From assembly GCF_024582815.1 (NCBI RefSeq), contig NZ_CP102099.1:2666001-2730000 (forward strand): a stretch of DNA of 64,000 nt, written 5' to 3'. Position 1 is the stretch's first letter, and every line of letters starts with the position of its first letter. Source of the DNA: Acinetobacter colistiniresistens. Its GTDB lineage: Bacteria; Pseudomonadota; Gammaproteobacteria; Pseudomonadales; Moraxellaceae. The notes under the pieces were generated by a model. The model searched no databases. It saw only the letters and a program-made list of their open reading frames with translations, and had not been told where the DNA came from. Position numbers and translations under genes: made by a program. This document shows positions 6,991-16,470 of this stretch, one piece after another.

Positions 6991-7926
6991 TTAAGGATGA
7001 GGCAATTGTCGTAAGGCGTTTGCTTCTAGATTTTCAAATTTTTTAATCAAAAAATCTAGAAAAGCCCGCATTCTCGGTGCGATATATTTATTCTTGTGCA
7101 TTACCGCATAGATCCCTGCTTCGTTACGAATATACTTGGTCAAAATCAATTCTAAAGTGCCTTTACGGACTTCAGACGTTATATCCCAAATCGTTTTTCG
7201 TGTGATACCATGTCCTGCAATCGCCCACATTTTTGCCTGTACACTGTCATTGGTTTCCCAAGCTTCATCCATTTTGACTAAAAACTTTGTATCTTGTTGG
7301 TTAGAACTAAAATAGTATTCATTTAACGGTCCACTCTCAGTAACCAGAACAATGAACTTATGATGAATCAAATCTTCTGGTGTTTTAGGGATTCCATTTT
7401 TTTTCAAATACTCAGGGGATGCACATAAAACTCGCCAGTTCGGCGCTAAAAAACGTGCAACCAAAAGATCGTTATCAGGAAGGCCAAACCTGATAGCAAT
7501 ATCTACATTATCCTGAATCAAATTTGAATTTGAATCAGTCAAAGTCAATGAAATATTCAAATCACTGTGCAGTAAGCTAAATTCCTCTATCCACGGACTA
7601 AGTAAATTTCGGCCTAGGTCGACTGAAGCAGAAATTCTGAGCTTTCCTTTCACTGTTGCTTGTTTATCTAATAAAGCAACTTCAGCATCATTAATTGCTT
7701 GCAATGCAATTTTTGAATATCTTAAAAAAACTTGTCCTTCATCTGTTAAACGTAAGCTTCTTGTCGTTCGATCAAATAACTTGCTTTGTAGAGTCGCTTC
7801 TAATTTTATTAATCGAGCACTGGCAGCAGCTGGGGAAATTCCTAATTTTCTTCCTGCAGCAGATAAACTTTTTAATTCTGTTGCTTCGACAAAGAGTCGC
7901 ATATCACCTAAACGATCAGTAGCCAT
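6991..7926 (-). CDS. LysR-family transcriptional regulator
   Basis: This is a 311-aa protein of standard LysR length. Residues 1-65 hold the winged helix-turn-helix (SLSAAGRKLGISPAAASARL) and residues 90-295 the substrate-binding domain. LysR proteins bind T-N11-A boxes and respond to a small metabolite. The gene is divergent from the MFS transporter at 8024, with about 100 bp between starts containing a near-perfect 21-bp palindrome, so it probably regulates that transporter. The effector is unknown. The sequence resembles the CrgA/AaeR-like branch, which commonly sits beside efflux genes; that is from family knowledge. Confidence 0.88.
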   Translation of the reverse strand: MATDRLGDMRLFVEATELKSLSAAGRKLGISPAAASARLIKLEATLQSKLFDRTTRSLRLTDEGQVFLRYSKIALQAINDAEVALLDKQATVKGKLRISASVDLGRNLLSPWIEEFSLLHSDLNISLTLTDSNSNLIQDNVDIAIRFGLPDNDLLVARFLAPNWRVLCASPEYLKKNGIPKTPEDLIHHKFIVLVTESGPLNEYYFSSNQQDTKFLVKMDEAWETNDSVQAKMWAIAGHGITRKTIWDITSEVRKGTLELILTKYIRNEAGIYAVMHKNKYIAPRMRAFLDFLIKKFENLEANALRQLPHP

Positions 7927-7994
7927 TTTACATTTAAATTTGAAAGTTACTTAATAATTAATGACATTATCAAATTAAACTTAATCAATCAAAC

Positions 7995-8015
7995 TACAAT
8001 AAATAATTTATTGTA
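7995..8015. promoter_or_regulatory. 21-bp palindromic operator upstream of the MFS gene
   Basis: TACAATAAAT and ATTTATTGTA are perfect inverted repeats around one central base. The palindrome ends nine bases before the transporter start and contains T-N11-A spacings, so it is a candidate site for the divergent LysR protein. Its position over the start region would suit repression. Confidence 0.55.
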
Positions 8016-8023
8016 TCGTTTGT

Positions 8024-9226
8024 ATGAAGCAAAGTTTTGAATCAAGTTCCCCTGATCGGTTTACTGTAGAACAACCAGATAAGCTCCCATTGGGACAACT
8101 GTTATGCTTAACTCTCGCGAGTTTTCTGGCAACCGCAAATGAAACCATTCCTGCAGGTCTATTGAATCAGATCGCTAACGGTTTTATGACCAATGAAGCT
8201 TGGGCAGGCCAAACTGTGACTTTCTGTGCTCTTGGTGCTGGTATTTCAGCCATTCCATTGACGATCTTCACAAAGCGCTATCAACAGCGTAGCCTGTTGC
8301 TGGTCGCACTCATCACATTTGCTTTTTGCAACCTGCTGACTGCACTTTCTTCAAGTTTTCTTTTTGTTTTATTTTTACGGTTCGTGATCGGTTTAGCCAC
8401 CGGTCTAGCTTGGAGTATTCTTGCTACCTATGCGCGTAGTATGGCTCCTCCAAATTTACAAGGCCGTGCCTTAGCAATAGCGATGTTTGGAATTCCTTTG
8501 GCTTTAGCTTTAGGCGTTCCTTTAAGCGCCTGGTTAAGCCATTTTATGGGTTGGCGTTTTATCTTTGATATCTTATCGCTTATTGCAACAGTACTCGCGG
8601 CTTGGATCCTTTTCAAAATACCAAACTATTCTAAAGAAACAAATCAGCAGCGTATTCCGTTAAAACATGTCATTCAGATCACTGGAGTACGCCCAATCCT
8701 CTTTATTGTAATGGCCTGGATTCTTTCGCATTATTTACTTTATACCTATATTACCCCACTACTTTCCTATCTTGGTTTAACCTCTCAAATAGATGTGATT
8801 CTTCTAATTTTTGGTCTTGCAACTCTAGTTGGAATATGGATTGTTGGGATTTTTGTGGATCAGTTCTTAAAAAGACTCTTTTTTATGAACTTAGGCAGCT
8901 TTTTGTTGATCTCAATTTTACTCAGTCTTAATTTTACTCATCTTGGTTTTAATCTTTTTATCTGTTTAACGATTCTCTGGGGCTTAAGCTTTAGTGGTGC
9001 ACCAACGCTCCTGCAAACTTTATTGGCCAATGCAGCCAAAGAAAATGCAGATATTGCTCAATCCTTATTGGTTACCGTTTTTAATTTATCATTTGCTTTT
9101 AGCGGCATTCTAGGAGGTATTTTATTAGAAACAGTGGGTGTTCAATATTTTTCTATTGTTATCGCCTTAATATTATCAATTACAATGATCATCACTTTCA
9201 AATATCAAAAGCATATTTTCATATAA
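8024..9226 (+). CDS. MFS transporter (drug/arabinose efflux type)
   Basis: The 400-aa product has 12 hydrophobic segments and the MFS features of the DHA1/AraJ efflux branch, including FLRFVIGLATGLAWSILATYAR around residues 115-140 (motif C-like, typical of exporters). It sits in the inner membrane and would use the proton gradient to expel a small compound. The gene is divergent from a LysR regulator with a palindrome between them, the usual layout of an inducible efflux pair. There is no good ribosome site before the ATG, so the exact start is uncertain. The substrate is unknown. Confidence 0.85.
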   Translation: MKQSFESSSPDRFTVEQPDKLPLGQLLCLTLASFLATANETIPAGLLNQIANGFMTNEAWAGQTVTFCALGAGISAIPLTIFTKRYQQRSLLLVALITFAFCNLLTALSSSFLFVLFLRFVIGLATGLAWSILATYARSMAPPNLQGRALAIAMFGIPLALALGVPLSAWLSHFMGWRFIFDILSLIATVLAAWILFKIPNYSKETNQQRIPLKHVIQITGVRPILFIVMAWILSHYLLYTYITPLLSYLGLTSQIDVILLIFGLATLVGIWIVGIFVDQFLKRLFFMNLGSFLLISILLSLNFTHLGFNLFICLTILWGLSFSGAPTLLQTLLANAAKENADIAQSLLVTVFNLSFAFSGILGGILLETVGVQYFSIVIALILSITMIITFKYQKHIFI

Positions 9227-9571
9227 ATTATAGACTGGCGCTTTTGTTCGACTCAAAATAAAGCGACAAATATAAAAATCAAGAATATAAAAAATAAATA
9301 TTAAATAAATATATATTATTTTTTAATCCTTATTAAAAGCAGCATTAGCTTGAGGTTAATGTTGGCAAAAACAGTTTATTGATTAAGAATAAAAATAATA
9401 ATATTTTAATGAAATTCGCACAAAGTAAAGGAGCAATTTTATTAACTTTTAATTTTTAAATGTTTTGTTAATAGGGAAATTTTCACCAGTTTACTTAATT
9501 CTAATGGCTGTTTAAAAGCTAAATTAAAGTAGCTATTGGAATAATAGAAAATATTATCAAGGAACTTAAAT
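9227..9571. other. Intergenic region upstream of the serine hydrolase gene
   Basis: These 345 bp are AT-rich. No gene fragment or strong operator was seen. AAGGAAC lies nine bases before the ATG at 9572 and is the ribosome site of the next gene. Confidence 0.4.
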
Positions 9572-10861
9572 ATGAAATCAATGAAGTTAGGAATGATTTT
9601 TGGAGCATTACTTATTTCTCAGGGTACTTTGGCTCAATATGATTGTAAAAGCTTAGGTATGACAGAATGTCCCTCTCCTATGGATACGAAATTGCCATCG
9701 GCCCATGATATGCTCACGTGGTCACCGAGTGACAGAGTTGTCGGTTTTCGAAACACATATCGTTTATACGATGGCAGTGTGTTTAGACCAGATCCCAAAA
9801 ATATTCTTCCGCTTCAAAACAGTAGTATTCAAATCACAGATAAGGATATTAGCTATACTGTTCATAACAAAAACTATCATTTAAATGATTACTTAAAAAG
9901 TCAGAATGCAACTGGATTAATTGTGCTTAAAGATGGAAAAGTTGTTCTTGAATATTATGGTCAAGGCAATACGCCAACCACATTATGGACTTCTCGTTCT
10001 ATTGGTAAGTCAGTTGTTTCAACTTTAGTCGGTATTGCAATTAAGCAAGGAAAAATTCATTCGGTCGATGATCCAATCATCAAATATCTTCCTGATTTAA
10101 AAGGCACTGCTTGGCAAAATGTGACCTTAAAACAAATCTTACAGCATGCTTCTGGGGTGGAATGGAATGAAGACTATGCTGACCCGAACTCCGATTTTGC
10201 ACACATGACCTATTGCGAAGCACAAGCTAACCCTAATGACTGCGTTTATAAACTTGTTAAGAATGTAAAGGCAAAATATAAACCTGGCGAAGTCTGGTCT
10301 TATAACACTGGTGGTGCATGGCTGGTGGGTAAAGTACTCGAAGCCGCAACTGGACAGAATATTGCACATTATTTGCAAGAAAACATCTGGAAAAAAGTGG
10401 GCATGGAGCGTGAAGGTGTCTGGCATTCTTATCAACGTAATGTCACGGATATGGGAGGTCATGGTTTTAATGCGACACTCAGAGATTATGCGCGATTTGC
10501 CCTCTTTGTATCAAAAGAAGGGAGATTGGCAAATGGAGAAAAAATGTTACCAGACCATTGGTTAAATGATTTAAGCCATTGGACTACTGCCAAGAACTCT
10601 GTAACGCCAGACTATCCAAAAGGACAATATGGTTATCAATGGTGGAATTACCATCCAACTTCTGGCGCTCCACTCCATTCTAAAAACATGGATGCAACCT
10701 TCTGGGGCCGTGGAATTTTTGGTCAACGCATGGCCATTAATCCGAAAAACAATATTATTATGATGCAGTGGAGCACTTGGGATTCTGCTCGACCTTCAGC
10801 AGAAATTGAAAACGAAAATGCATTATTCTTTAATGCTGTAAGTAACTATTTAACCAAATAA
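9572..10861 (+). CDS. Periplasmic serine hydrolase, beta-lactamase/6-aminohexanoate-dimer hydrolase family
   Basis: The protein is 429 aa with a signal peptide ending near residue 21 (GTLA-Q). The S-x-x-K motif is S143-I-G-K146 and the tyrosine of the second motif is Y244 in SYNTGG. The family includes class C beta-lactamases, esterases and NylB-type amide hydrolases; length and motifs fit the CubicO/NylB-like group better than a true AmpC. It should act in the periplasm on an amide or ester. It stands alone, with a ribosome site AAGGAAC and a terminator after it. The substrate cannot be read from sequence. Confidence 0.82.
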   Translation: MKSMKLGMIFGALLISQGTLAQYDCKSLGMTECPSPMDTKLPSAHDMLTWSPSDRVVGFRNTYRLYDGSVFRPDPKNILPLQNSSIQITDKDISYTVHNKNYHLNDYLKSQNATGLIVLKDGKVVLEYYGQGNTPTTLWTSRSIGKSVVSTLVGIAIKQGKIHSVDDPIIKYLPDLKGTAWQNVTLKQILQHASGVEWNEDYADPNSDFAHMTYCEAQANPNDCVYKLVKNVKAKYKPGEVWSYNTGGAWLVGKVLEAATGQNIAHYLQENIWKKVGMEREGVWHSYQRNVTDMGGHGFNATLRDYARFALFVSKEGRLANGEKMLPDHWLNDLSHWTTAKNSVTPDYPKGQYGYQWWNYHPTSGAPLHSKNMDATFWGRGIFGQRMAINPKNNIIMMQWSTWDSARPSAEIENENALFFNAVSNYLTK

Positions 10862-10873
10862 ATAGACTTTCAT

Positions 10874-10913
10874 CGCAAGGCAATATTACACATAAAGTCG
10901 CTGTTGCCTTGCG
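10874..10913 (+). terminator. Rho-independent terminator
   Basis: CGCAAGGCAA (10874-10883) pairs with TTGCCTTGCG (10904-10913), followed by TTTTCTTTTT. It ends the serine hydrolase transcript. Confidence 0.75.
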
Positions 10914-11064
10914 GCATTTTCTTTTTCAATTGAGACCTCCAAAATGCTTTCAATAACGTTCTTTTTTGTTTGGTTTAATAAATCTCTATAAAAATACAAT
11001 CGTCATACTTAACATAAAAAATTCCCTATATAATTGTTTTCATTATTTTAATTTAGTTTCGGCA

Positions 11065-11985
11065 ATGAAAATAGAAGAAGAATTGACACTCAAAAAAATC
11101 CAAATTTTTTTGGCTTTTATGCGTCATGGAAATTTGTCTAAAGCTGCAGATGAGATGCAAATCAGTAATGTTAGTGTACATAAAGCATTACATTCTTTAG
11201 AGAGCGCTTTAGGATGTCCTCTATTTAAAAATGAAGGCCGCAATCTGATTCCATTGAAAAGTGCCTATGTATTGCAAGAGCATTCTCAGAAACTGATTCA
11301 AGATATGATCGTCACGGTGAATAAAACCCGTGAAGCCGCTGGCTTTGCTGCAAAAATATTGCATTTAGGTTCACTTTACTCACTCACTGTCAATACAATT
11401 CCCAATGTCATCAGTGGTTTAAAATTAAGACGAGGTGAGTTAGATATCCAACTTCTGCTAAGTTCCAATTTAGATTTAGTCAAGAAGCTAAAATCAACAG
11501 AGTTAGATGCCATTATTGTTGCGCTTAATGATACGACTGATGATTCAGATTTTGAAACGCTTCCCATGTTTCAAGATACGATTTACTTAGCCGTAAATAA
11601 AAACTCCCCATTGGCTTTAATGGATGAAGTTGATCTAACAACCTTGAAAGATGAAAAGTTTTTAACGCTTTCTAAAGGTTTTGCGACACGTAATGATTCA
11701 GATGTTTTGTTCGAAAAAGCATGCATTGACCCCAAAGTATTTTTACAAGTCAGTGATATTTTTACTTTGGTCAGCATGGTGAGTACAGGTGTTGGGCTTG
11801 CCTTATTGCCAGGTCGTATTTCAACGATTTATGAAAGTTCAGTTAAACTCATCCCCTTAAAAAAGCCCTTCCAAATTAAACAAGAAATTGGTCTGGTCTT
11901 CTTAAAAAGTAAAGAACGTGATCCAAACCTACTTGCCTTAATTGCTGAATGTCGTATGTTTTCCAAACGATTCTTAGAGAAATAA
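11065..11985 (+). CDS. mdcR: LysR-family regulator of malonate utilisation
   Basis: The ATG at 11065 gives a 306-aa protein of normal LysR length; an in-frame start 99 bp upstream would add 33 non-conserved residues and is unlikely. The N-terminal helix-turn-helix is at residues 10-70 (NLSKAADEMQISNVSVHKAL), followed by a substrate-binding domain. It ends 46 bp from the end of madM and converges on the malonate operon, where related regulators (MdcR) activate mdc genes in response to malonate. The assignment rests on this neighbourhood. A LysR-type box lies at 19416-19432 before mdcA, more than 7 kb away, and would be its target. Confidence 0.78.
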   Translation: MKIEEELTLKKIQIFLAFMRHGNLSKAADEMQISNVSVHKALHSLESALGCPLFKNEGRNLIPLKSAYVLQEHSQKLIQDMIVTVNKTREAAGFAAKILHLGSLYSLTVNTIPNVISGLKLRRGELDIQLLLSSNLDLVKKLKSTELDAIIVALNDTTDDSDFETLPMFQDTIYLAVNKNSPLALMDEVDLTTLKDEKFLTLSKGFATRNDSDVLFEKACIDPKVFLQVSDIFTLVSMVSTGVGLALLPGRISTIYESSVKLIPLKKPFQIKQEIGLVFLKSKERDPNLLALIAECRMFSKRFLEK

Positions 11986-11988
11986 AAA

Positions 11989-12015
11989 AGCCCCTTCATG
12001 ATTTATCAAGGGGCT
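11989..12015. terminator. Bidirectional terminator between mdcR and madM
   Basis: AGCCCCTT (11989-11996) pairs with AAGGGGCT (12008-12015), with A-rich sequence on the left and GTGAAAAA on the right. It suits both converging transcripts. Confidence 0.75.
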
Positions 12016-12031
12016 GTGAAAAAGTGCAGAA

Positions 12032-12799
12032 TTAATTACCCAACAGGGCTTTTACTGAAAAAAACAAGATTGTTGGACCCATTAAGCAACCTAGACCTGT
12101 ATGGAATGTTGCTGTTAAAGCGCCATAAGGCACTAAACGGCGATCTGTTGCTGCCAAACCCGCCGATACGCCACTCACAGTTCCGGCTAGCCCACCAAAA
12201 ATCATTGCTGAACGTGGATTATCAAGCCCCATAAATTTTGCTGTCATTGGAGTAGATACCATGACACAAATTGCTTTGACCAAACCCGTTGCAATGGAGA
12301 GTGCAATAACTTCCGAACTTGCTCCCACAGCAGCACCTGTAACAGGTCCAACAATATAGGTAACAGCTCCCGCTCCAATTGTTGTAATACTTGCGGCATC
12401 ACGATAACCAAAGATCCAAGCAAAGATACAGCCAACAATGAAGGGTAGTATGGTACCTAAAAGTAACGAGAATGCACCGATAAACCCAGCCTTTTTGGCC
12501 TCAGTTGCTTGAACCTCAAATGCAGTTGCGACAATTGTAAAATCACGCAACATTGCACCGCCCATCAAGCCAATACCAGAAAATAAGGCAATATCCGTAA
12601 TGCCCTTTTCACCACCAGTCACGGTTCCACCTACCCATGCCAGTCCCAATCCGATAATAATTGCGATTGCTGAGGCATGCACACGCCCATTGGTCAAATA
12701 TTTGGATAGTTTGGTGGATAACCACATTATTAAGGCAATCAGTGCAAATGCCGTGACTAAACCTAAATGTGTTAAATCTTTTAATAACATCTCAACCAT
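12032..12799 (-). CDS. madM: Malonate transporter subunit MadM
   Basis: MadM is the larger membrane subunit of the two-component malonate carrier MadLM. This 255-aa copy has about eight hydrophobic segments with many Gly-rich turns (GGAMLRDFTIVATAF, GAVTYIVGPVTGAAVG). The start overlaps the end of madL by eight bases, so they are co-translated. MadLM takes up malonate in symport with a cation. It is the last gene of the mdc operon and takes the place of the unrelated carrier MdcF found in some other malonate operons. Confidence 0.92.
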   Translation of the reverse strand: MVEMLLKDLTHLGLVTAFALIALIMWLSTKLSKYLTNGRVHASAIAIIIGLGLAWVGGTVTGGEKGITDIALFSGIGLMGGAMLRDFTIVATAFEVQATEAKKAGFIGAFSLLLGTILPFIVGCIFAWIFGYRDAASITTIGAGAVTYIVGPVTGAAVGASSEVIALSIATGLVKAICVMVSTPMTAKFMGLDNPRSAMIFGGLAGTVSGVSAGLAATDRRLVPYGALTATFHTGLGCLMGPTILFFSVKALLGN

Positions 12800-13214
12800 G
12801 AGCTTTGCCTCCTACACTTGTCAACGTACTTATTTCTTCTTTAGGTAAAGGGGTTCCTTTTTTATAACGACTCAATGCGGCAATGGTGACAGTACATACG
12901 GCCACAGAAAAAATGGCGGCTAAAACTGCCATATGTCCACTGGTAATCGCAGAAACAACATTCTGTTGTGCTGCCATAGCCACGACGACAGGGATATACA
13001 TCATGCCCCAAAAGACCACACCTTTTTCTGTATCTACATGCATCAAACCACGTTTATCCATCCATAAACGGATACAAATGAGCAAGATCATTGCAATACC
13101 AACGCCGCCAACATTCGACGGCACACCTAACAGAACACCTAAAGCATCACCAATAATGACGCCTACCAGCGTACATAAGGCAAGCAAACCAACGCCATAT
13201 ATAATCATTTTCAA
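12792..13214 (-). CDS. madL: Malonate transporter subunit MadL
   Basis: The 140-aa protein has four hydrophobic segments and the family's N-terminal stretch GDALGVLLGVPSNVGGVG. It forms the malonate:cation symporter with MadM in the inner membrane. The gene begins 43 bp after mdcH and overlaps madM, so it belongs to the mdc transcript. AGAGGAAA lies before the ATG and is the likely ribosome site. Confidence 0.92.
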   Translation of the reverse strand: MKMIIYGVGLLALCTLVGVIIGDALGVLLGVPSNVGGVGIAMILLICIRLWMDKRGLMHVDTEKGVVFWGMMYIPVVVAMAAQQNVVSAITSGHMAVLAAIFSVAVCTVTIAALSRYKKGTPLPKEEISTLTSVGGKAHG

Positions 13215-13257
13215 TTTCCTCTATCCATTGAGTAACTTCATTTATTTCTGATTCTGT

Positions 13258-14187
13258 TTATGCAAAATTACGTTGCTTTTGCATTTCAATAACCAAATTT
13301 TCTAATCTGGTATTTTGAAAAGATAAAACCGTTCCTTCTTTAAATACTTTCCGTGCCAAACCTGTCAGTGTGGTACCTGGCAAAGCTTCTATCTGTAATC
13401 GAACACCTCGCTCCCACGCCGCCTGAACGGTGCTTTCCCAATCGATGGTTCGGCTCATATTAAAAACAAGATCATCAATAATTTGTTCAGGTGTGCTGAG
13501 CAAACGTGCTGATGTTCCACTTAAATATCTGATACTAGGTTGATTTAACTGAATATCCTCCGCCAAACTAGCCAATTGTCTGGCTTGTTTTTCCAATAAA
13601 CAGCAGTGTGATGGCACACTGACCTCTAATCTTTTGGTGATTGCCCCAGATTGTGTTGCAAGCGTTTGAACCTGCTGCATTGCAAGATCTGAACCTGAGA
13701 TCACGGTCTGGTTTGGTGCATTAAAATTGGCAACAAAAATATCTGAACAATGTTCATGAATTTTTGAAACCCACTGTTCAACTTTAGATGAGTCCGAGCC
13801 AAGAATTGCCATCATGCCAAAGCCTTTCGGATAGGCTTGTTGCATCAACTCAGCACGCTGTGCCACCAAAGTCAGGCCATCTTCAAAAGTAATGACATCT
13901 GCGGCTGTAGCGGCTGCCCATGCACCAATCGATAAACCCGCAACATAATCTGGTTTGAGACCTTGTTCTTTCAGCAATACCGAACAAATCACGCCAGTCA
14001 TATACAAACAGAGCTGAACGGAATATGTCGATTGCAAAGCTTCCTTTTGGTCAAGCAATAGAACATCTTGATGCAGTAGATCCGATGCCTGTTCTAAATA
14101 TTCCCTCACCAGCGAATGTTGAGGTAAATCATGCAACATATTCACTTTTTGAGAGCCTTGTCCTGGATAGACCCAGATTGAACTCAT
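13258..14187 (-). CDS. mdcH: Malonyl-CoA:acyl-carrier-protein transacylase MdcH
   Basis: This is a 309-aa member of the FabD-like acyltransferase family. The active-site serine lies in GLSIGAW (about residue 87), and the N-terminal GQGSQK is the usual oxyanion-loop motif. MdcH loads a malonyl group from malonyl-CoA onto the prosthetic group of the ACP subunit MdcC, which starts the decarboxylation cycle. The start overlaps the end of mdcG by four bases. Length and neighbours agree with MdcH from other malonate operons. Confidence 0.9.
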   Translation of the reverse strand: MSSIWVYPGQGSQKVNMLHDLPQHSLVREYLEQASDLLHQDVLLLDQKEALQSTYSVQLCLYMTGVICSVLLKEQGLKPDYVAGLSIGAWAAATAADVITFEDGLTLVAQRAELMQQAYPKGFGMMAILGSDSSKVEQWVSKIHEHCSDIFVANFNAPNQTVISGSDLAMQQVQTLATQSGAITKRLEVSVPSHCCLLEKQARQLASLAEDIQLNQPSIRYLSGTSARLLSTPEQIIDDLVFNMSRTIDWESTVQAAWERGVRLQIEALPGTTLTGLARKVFKEGTVLSFQNTRLENLVIEMQKQRNFA

Positions 14188-14804
14188 ACTTTTTCCTTTT
14201 CACACCAAGGATTTTTGACTAAAACTGCTTTGTCATTCCGTTTTAGCAACACCTCTCCTGTCGTCCTTGCCCATTCTTTTAATGCAACACCACCTAAAGG
14301 TGTCTGCAATTGCACATCAATCTTGATTCCTAAATGTTCTAGCGCAATTAACATGCTGTGTGCATCAGCTTTTGAGAGCATTTGCACTGTCCGAATCAAT
14401 ACGTCAACATCACTGTTTTCCGTCACAGTTTTCAAGCCTGTTGCCAGTTCATAGCCTACGCTACCGGCATACCCCCATGGCAGATCAAAGCCCTGTATGG
14501 TTTGGTGAATAGCTTGCAGTTTGTATTGTAAATGTGGGAATAAAGCCAAATCCTTTGTAATCAAACTTTCTGGACTGACTTTTTTAACAATTGCCTCAAC
14601 AGGCATTTCAGTGGCAAAGCGCAAATTCCGTTGTTCACCTCGAATACCCACTGCAACCATATGCATTTTAGTAACTGCCCGTCTGACTACAACAGGCTTT
14701 TGTTCAAATAGCACTTTAATGGCCCAATCTGGTACGTTCTTAGGTAACATGTGTGGGGTCATCCCCCACAATAAATCGTGGGCCTGCCACATCTTTATGT
14801 CCAT
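14184..14804 (-). CDS. mdcG: Malonate decarboxylase holo-ACP synthase MdcG
   Basis: MdcG transfers the 2'-(5''-triphosphoribosyl)-3'-dephospho-CoA group to a serine of the ACP subunit MdcC. The 206-aa product has a nucleotidyltransferase-type core with GSVGYELATGL and SDVDVLIRT (around residues 110-140), the Asp pair being the likely metal ligands. The start overlaps mdcE by ten bases and the end overlaps mdcH by four. Function follows from family and operon position. Confidence 0.9.
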   Translation of the reverse strand: MDIKMWQAHDLLWGMTPHMLPKNVPDWAIKVLFEQKPVVVRRAVTKMHMVAVGIRGEQRNLRFATEMPVEAIVKKVSPESLITKDLALFPHLQYKLQAIHQTIQGFDLPWGYAGSVGYELATGLKTVTENSDVDVLIRTVQMLSKADAHSMLIALEHLGIKIDVQLQTPLGGVALKEWARTTGEVLLKRNDKAVLVKNPWCEKEKV

Positions 14805-15616
14805 TGCTCACGTAATTGTTCACGTACCTGTTTTGAGGCCCGGCGATTTTCACCATTGAGACGATGTTTTAAATTCACCACACCTTGCTGTTGAACCTCT
14901 TGGATTGCCTCTAATACTGCATTTTTCACAGTACTTACATCTGCCAAGGTCGGCTGCTCAGCATCTTCAACCTGAAGCACACCAGATAACAAACCTAAAG
15001 TGCTATAGCTTTCAATATCATAGGCCATCGGTGGAATTTCGGCTGCCAGCGCCTCTAGTTCTTCCACCGTTCTAAGCGTGACACGAGCAGCAGACTCTTT
15101 CCCCATTGCATGTACCATGACTCCTTGGTCTTTAAGGGCCAAAATACGATTCGCTTGATAACCATGTGCTAAAAAGGCACCAGACATCGACTTACCCACT
15201 AACAAGCTAATAACAGGATGACCGGCTAAACGAGCTGTGACATAACGGTCGACAGCAGCTGCAAGCGCCTGATGAATCCCAAGTACTTCTTCTCGACGCC
15301 CATAAGCCTGACTTGGCACATCAACAATACATAAAATGCTGCGTTTCTCTGATTGGTTTTGATCGGCCTGAATAACTTCATCAATTGCTTGTGCCAGTGA
15401 CCATCCTTCTAATAAACCAACCTCACCCTGTCGTGCACGTGGATAAGCATTATGTTCATCTGTAACAATGGCAAAAACGCGAACGGCCAGACCAGCCCAT
15501 TGACCATCTGCAATCAATAAAGAGTCAATCTTGGTTTCGATTAAATCAAATTGTTGAGTTAAGGCATTAAACCAGTTCCGTCCTCGTGAGGAAGCTTGAA
15601 CAACTGCTGTATTCAT
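14795..15616 (-). CDS. mdcE: Malonate decarboxylase gamma subunit MdcE
   Basis: MdcE is a carboxyltransferase-type (crotonase superfamily) subunit that works with MdcD to decarboxylate malonyl-S-ACP to acetyl-S-ACP. The 273-aa sequence has SLLVGKSMSGAFLAHG around residue 135 and other Gly-rich turns that form the oxyanion pocket. It begins two bases after mdcD ends. The pair is cytosolic and biotin-independent in this class of operon, which lacks a biotin carrier and the MadB membrane pump. Confidence 0.92.
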   Translation of the reverse strand: MNTAVVQASSRGRNWFNALTQQFDLIETKIDSLLIADGQWAGLAVRVFAIVTDEHNAYPRARQGEVGLLEGWSLAQAIDEVIQADQNQSEKRSILCIVDVPSQAYGRREEVLGIHQALAAAVDRYVTARLAGHPVISLLVGKSMSGAFLAHGYQANRILALKDQGVMVHAMGKESAARVTLRTVEELEALAAEIPPMAYDIESYSTLGLLSGVLQVEDAEQPTLADVSTVKNAVLEAIQEVQQQGVVNLKHRLNGENRRASKQVREQLREQWT

Positions 15617-15618
15617 CT

Positions 15619-16470
15619 TTAAGCCCCTTTTCCTTGATATAATGCTTGAACTTCAGTAGGTAAAATTTGTGTCGTCGTATCAACCTGTTGCAGCTTTGAT
15701 AAATAAAAAGCTGCATTACTGCTACGATGAACTGGGGGTTTACCTTGTGAAATACATTGCATAATTTGCTGTTGAATCAGTTGACGATCATCTTCAACAT
15801 AAAAATCAACCAGACCACTAGCAAACCGTTGTGCTCCACCAGTGATACTCCAGATAAAAGGACGATCTTTGGCATCGTATTCTTGGACACCTGCCTCCTG
15901 TTCAATCACTTGAGGCCCATTTAAGCCCAGACGACCTTCTTGCGTCATAATCAAATAACTGCATAGCCCAGCTGCAATTGACATGCCTCCAAAACAGCCC
16001 ACACTTCCTGCAATCACGCCAATAACAGGTTGATATTGTCTCAGTTCAACAATGGCCGATTGAATTTCAGCAATCGCGGCTAAGCCCAAGTTCGCCTCTT
16101 GCAAACGGACACCACCTGTTTCCAGCAGTAAAATGGCCGTAGTCGGGATACCATTTAGGTTGTCTTCAATGGCCAGTTCTAATGCACCTGCAATCTTGGC
16201 ACCACCCACTTCACCGAGACTTCCCCCTTGGAAGATCCCTTCGATTGAAATGATGACCACAGGGTGTTGCTGAATTGTCCCTTTAATCACCACCACACCA
16301 TCATCCGCTTGAGGAACAATATTTTGTTTCGCTAACCAAGGTGACATCATTCGTGCAAATGGATCTAATAATTCACGAAAGCTTCCAGCATCGAGAAAAG
16401 ATTTCGCTCGTTCGCGTGCTCCAAGCTCAATAAAGCTCTGTTTATTCAATAATTGTTTGAGATTAGTCAC
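15619..16470 (-). CDS. mdcD: Malonate decarboxylase beta subunit MdcD
   Basis: The 283-aa protein is the carboxyltransferase-type partner of MdcE. Conserved turns include GSLGEVGGAKIAGALELA (about residue 85) and GSVGCFGGMSIAAGLCSYL (about 155). Together with MdcE it removes CO2 from malonyl-S-ACP and leaves acetyl-S-ACP for the next turn. The start overlaps mdcC by eight bases. Length and order match other mdc operons. Confidence 0.93.
   Translation of the reverse strand: MTNLKQLLNKQSFIELGARERAKSFLDAGSFRELLDPFARMMSPWLAKQNIVPQADDGVVVIKGTIQQHPVVIISIEGIFQGGSLGEVGGAKIAGALELAIEDNLNGIPTTAILLLETGGVRLQEANLGLAAIAEIQSAIVELRQYQPVIGVIAGSVGCFGGMSIAAGLCSYLIMTQEGRLGLNGPQVIEQEAGVQEYDAKDRPFIWSITGGAQRFASGLVDFYVEDDRQLIQQQIMQCISQGKPPVHRSSNAAFYLSKLQQVDTTTQILPTEVQALYQGKGA

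Noticed and set aside
9572..10861. The serine hydrolase as a resistance beta-lactamase (AmpC/ADC type)
   Set aside because: The S-x-x-K motif is present, but the second motif is YNTGG and the layout fits NylB-like hydrolases better.
12600..13251. Plus-strand frames across madL and madM
   Set aside because: They mirror strongly biased codons of the membrane proteins MadL and MadM and have no ribosome sites.
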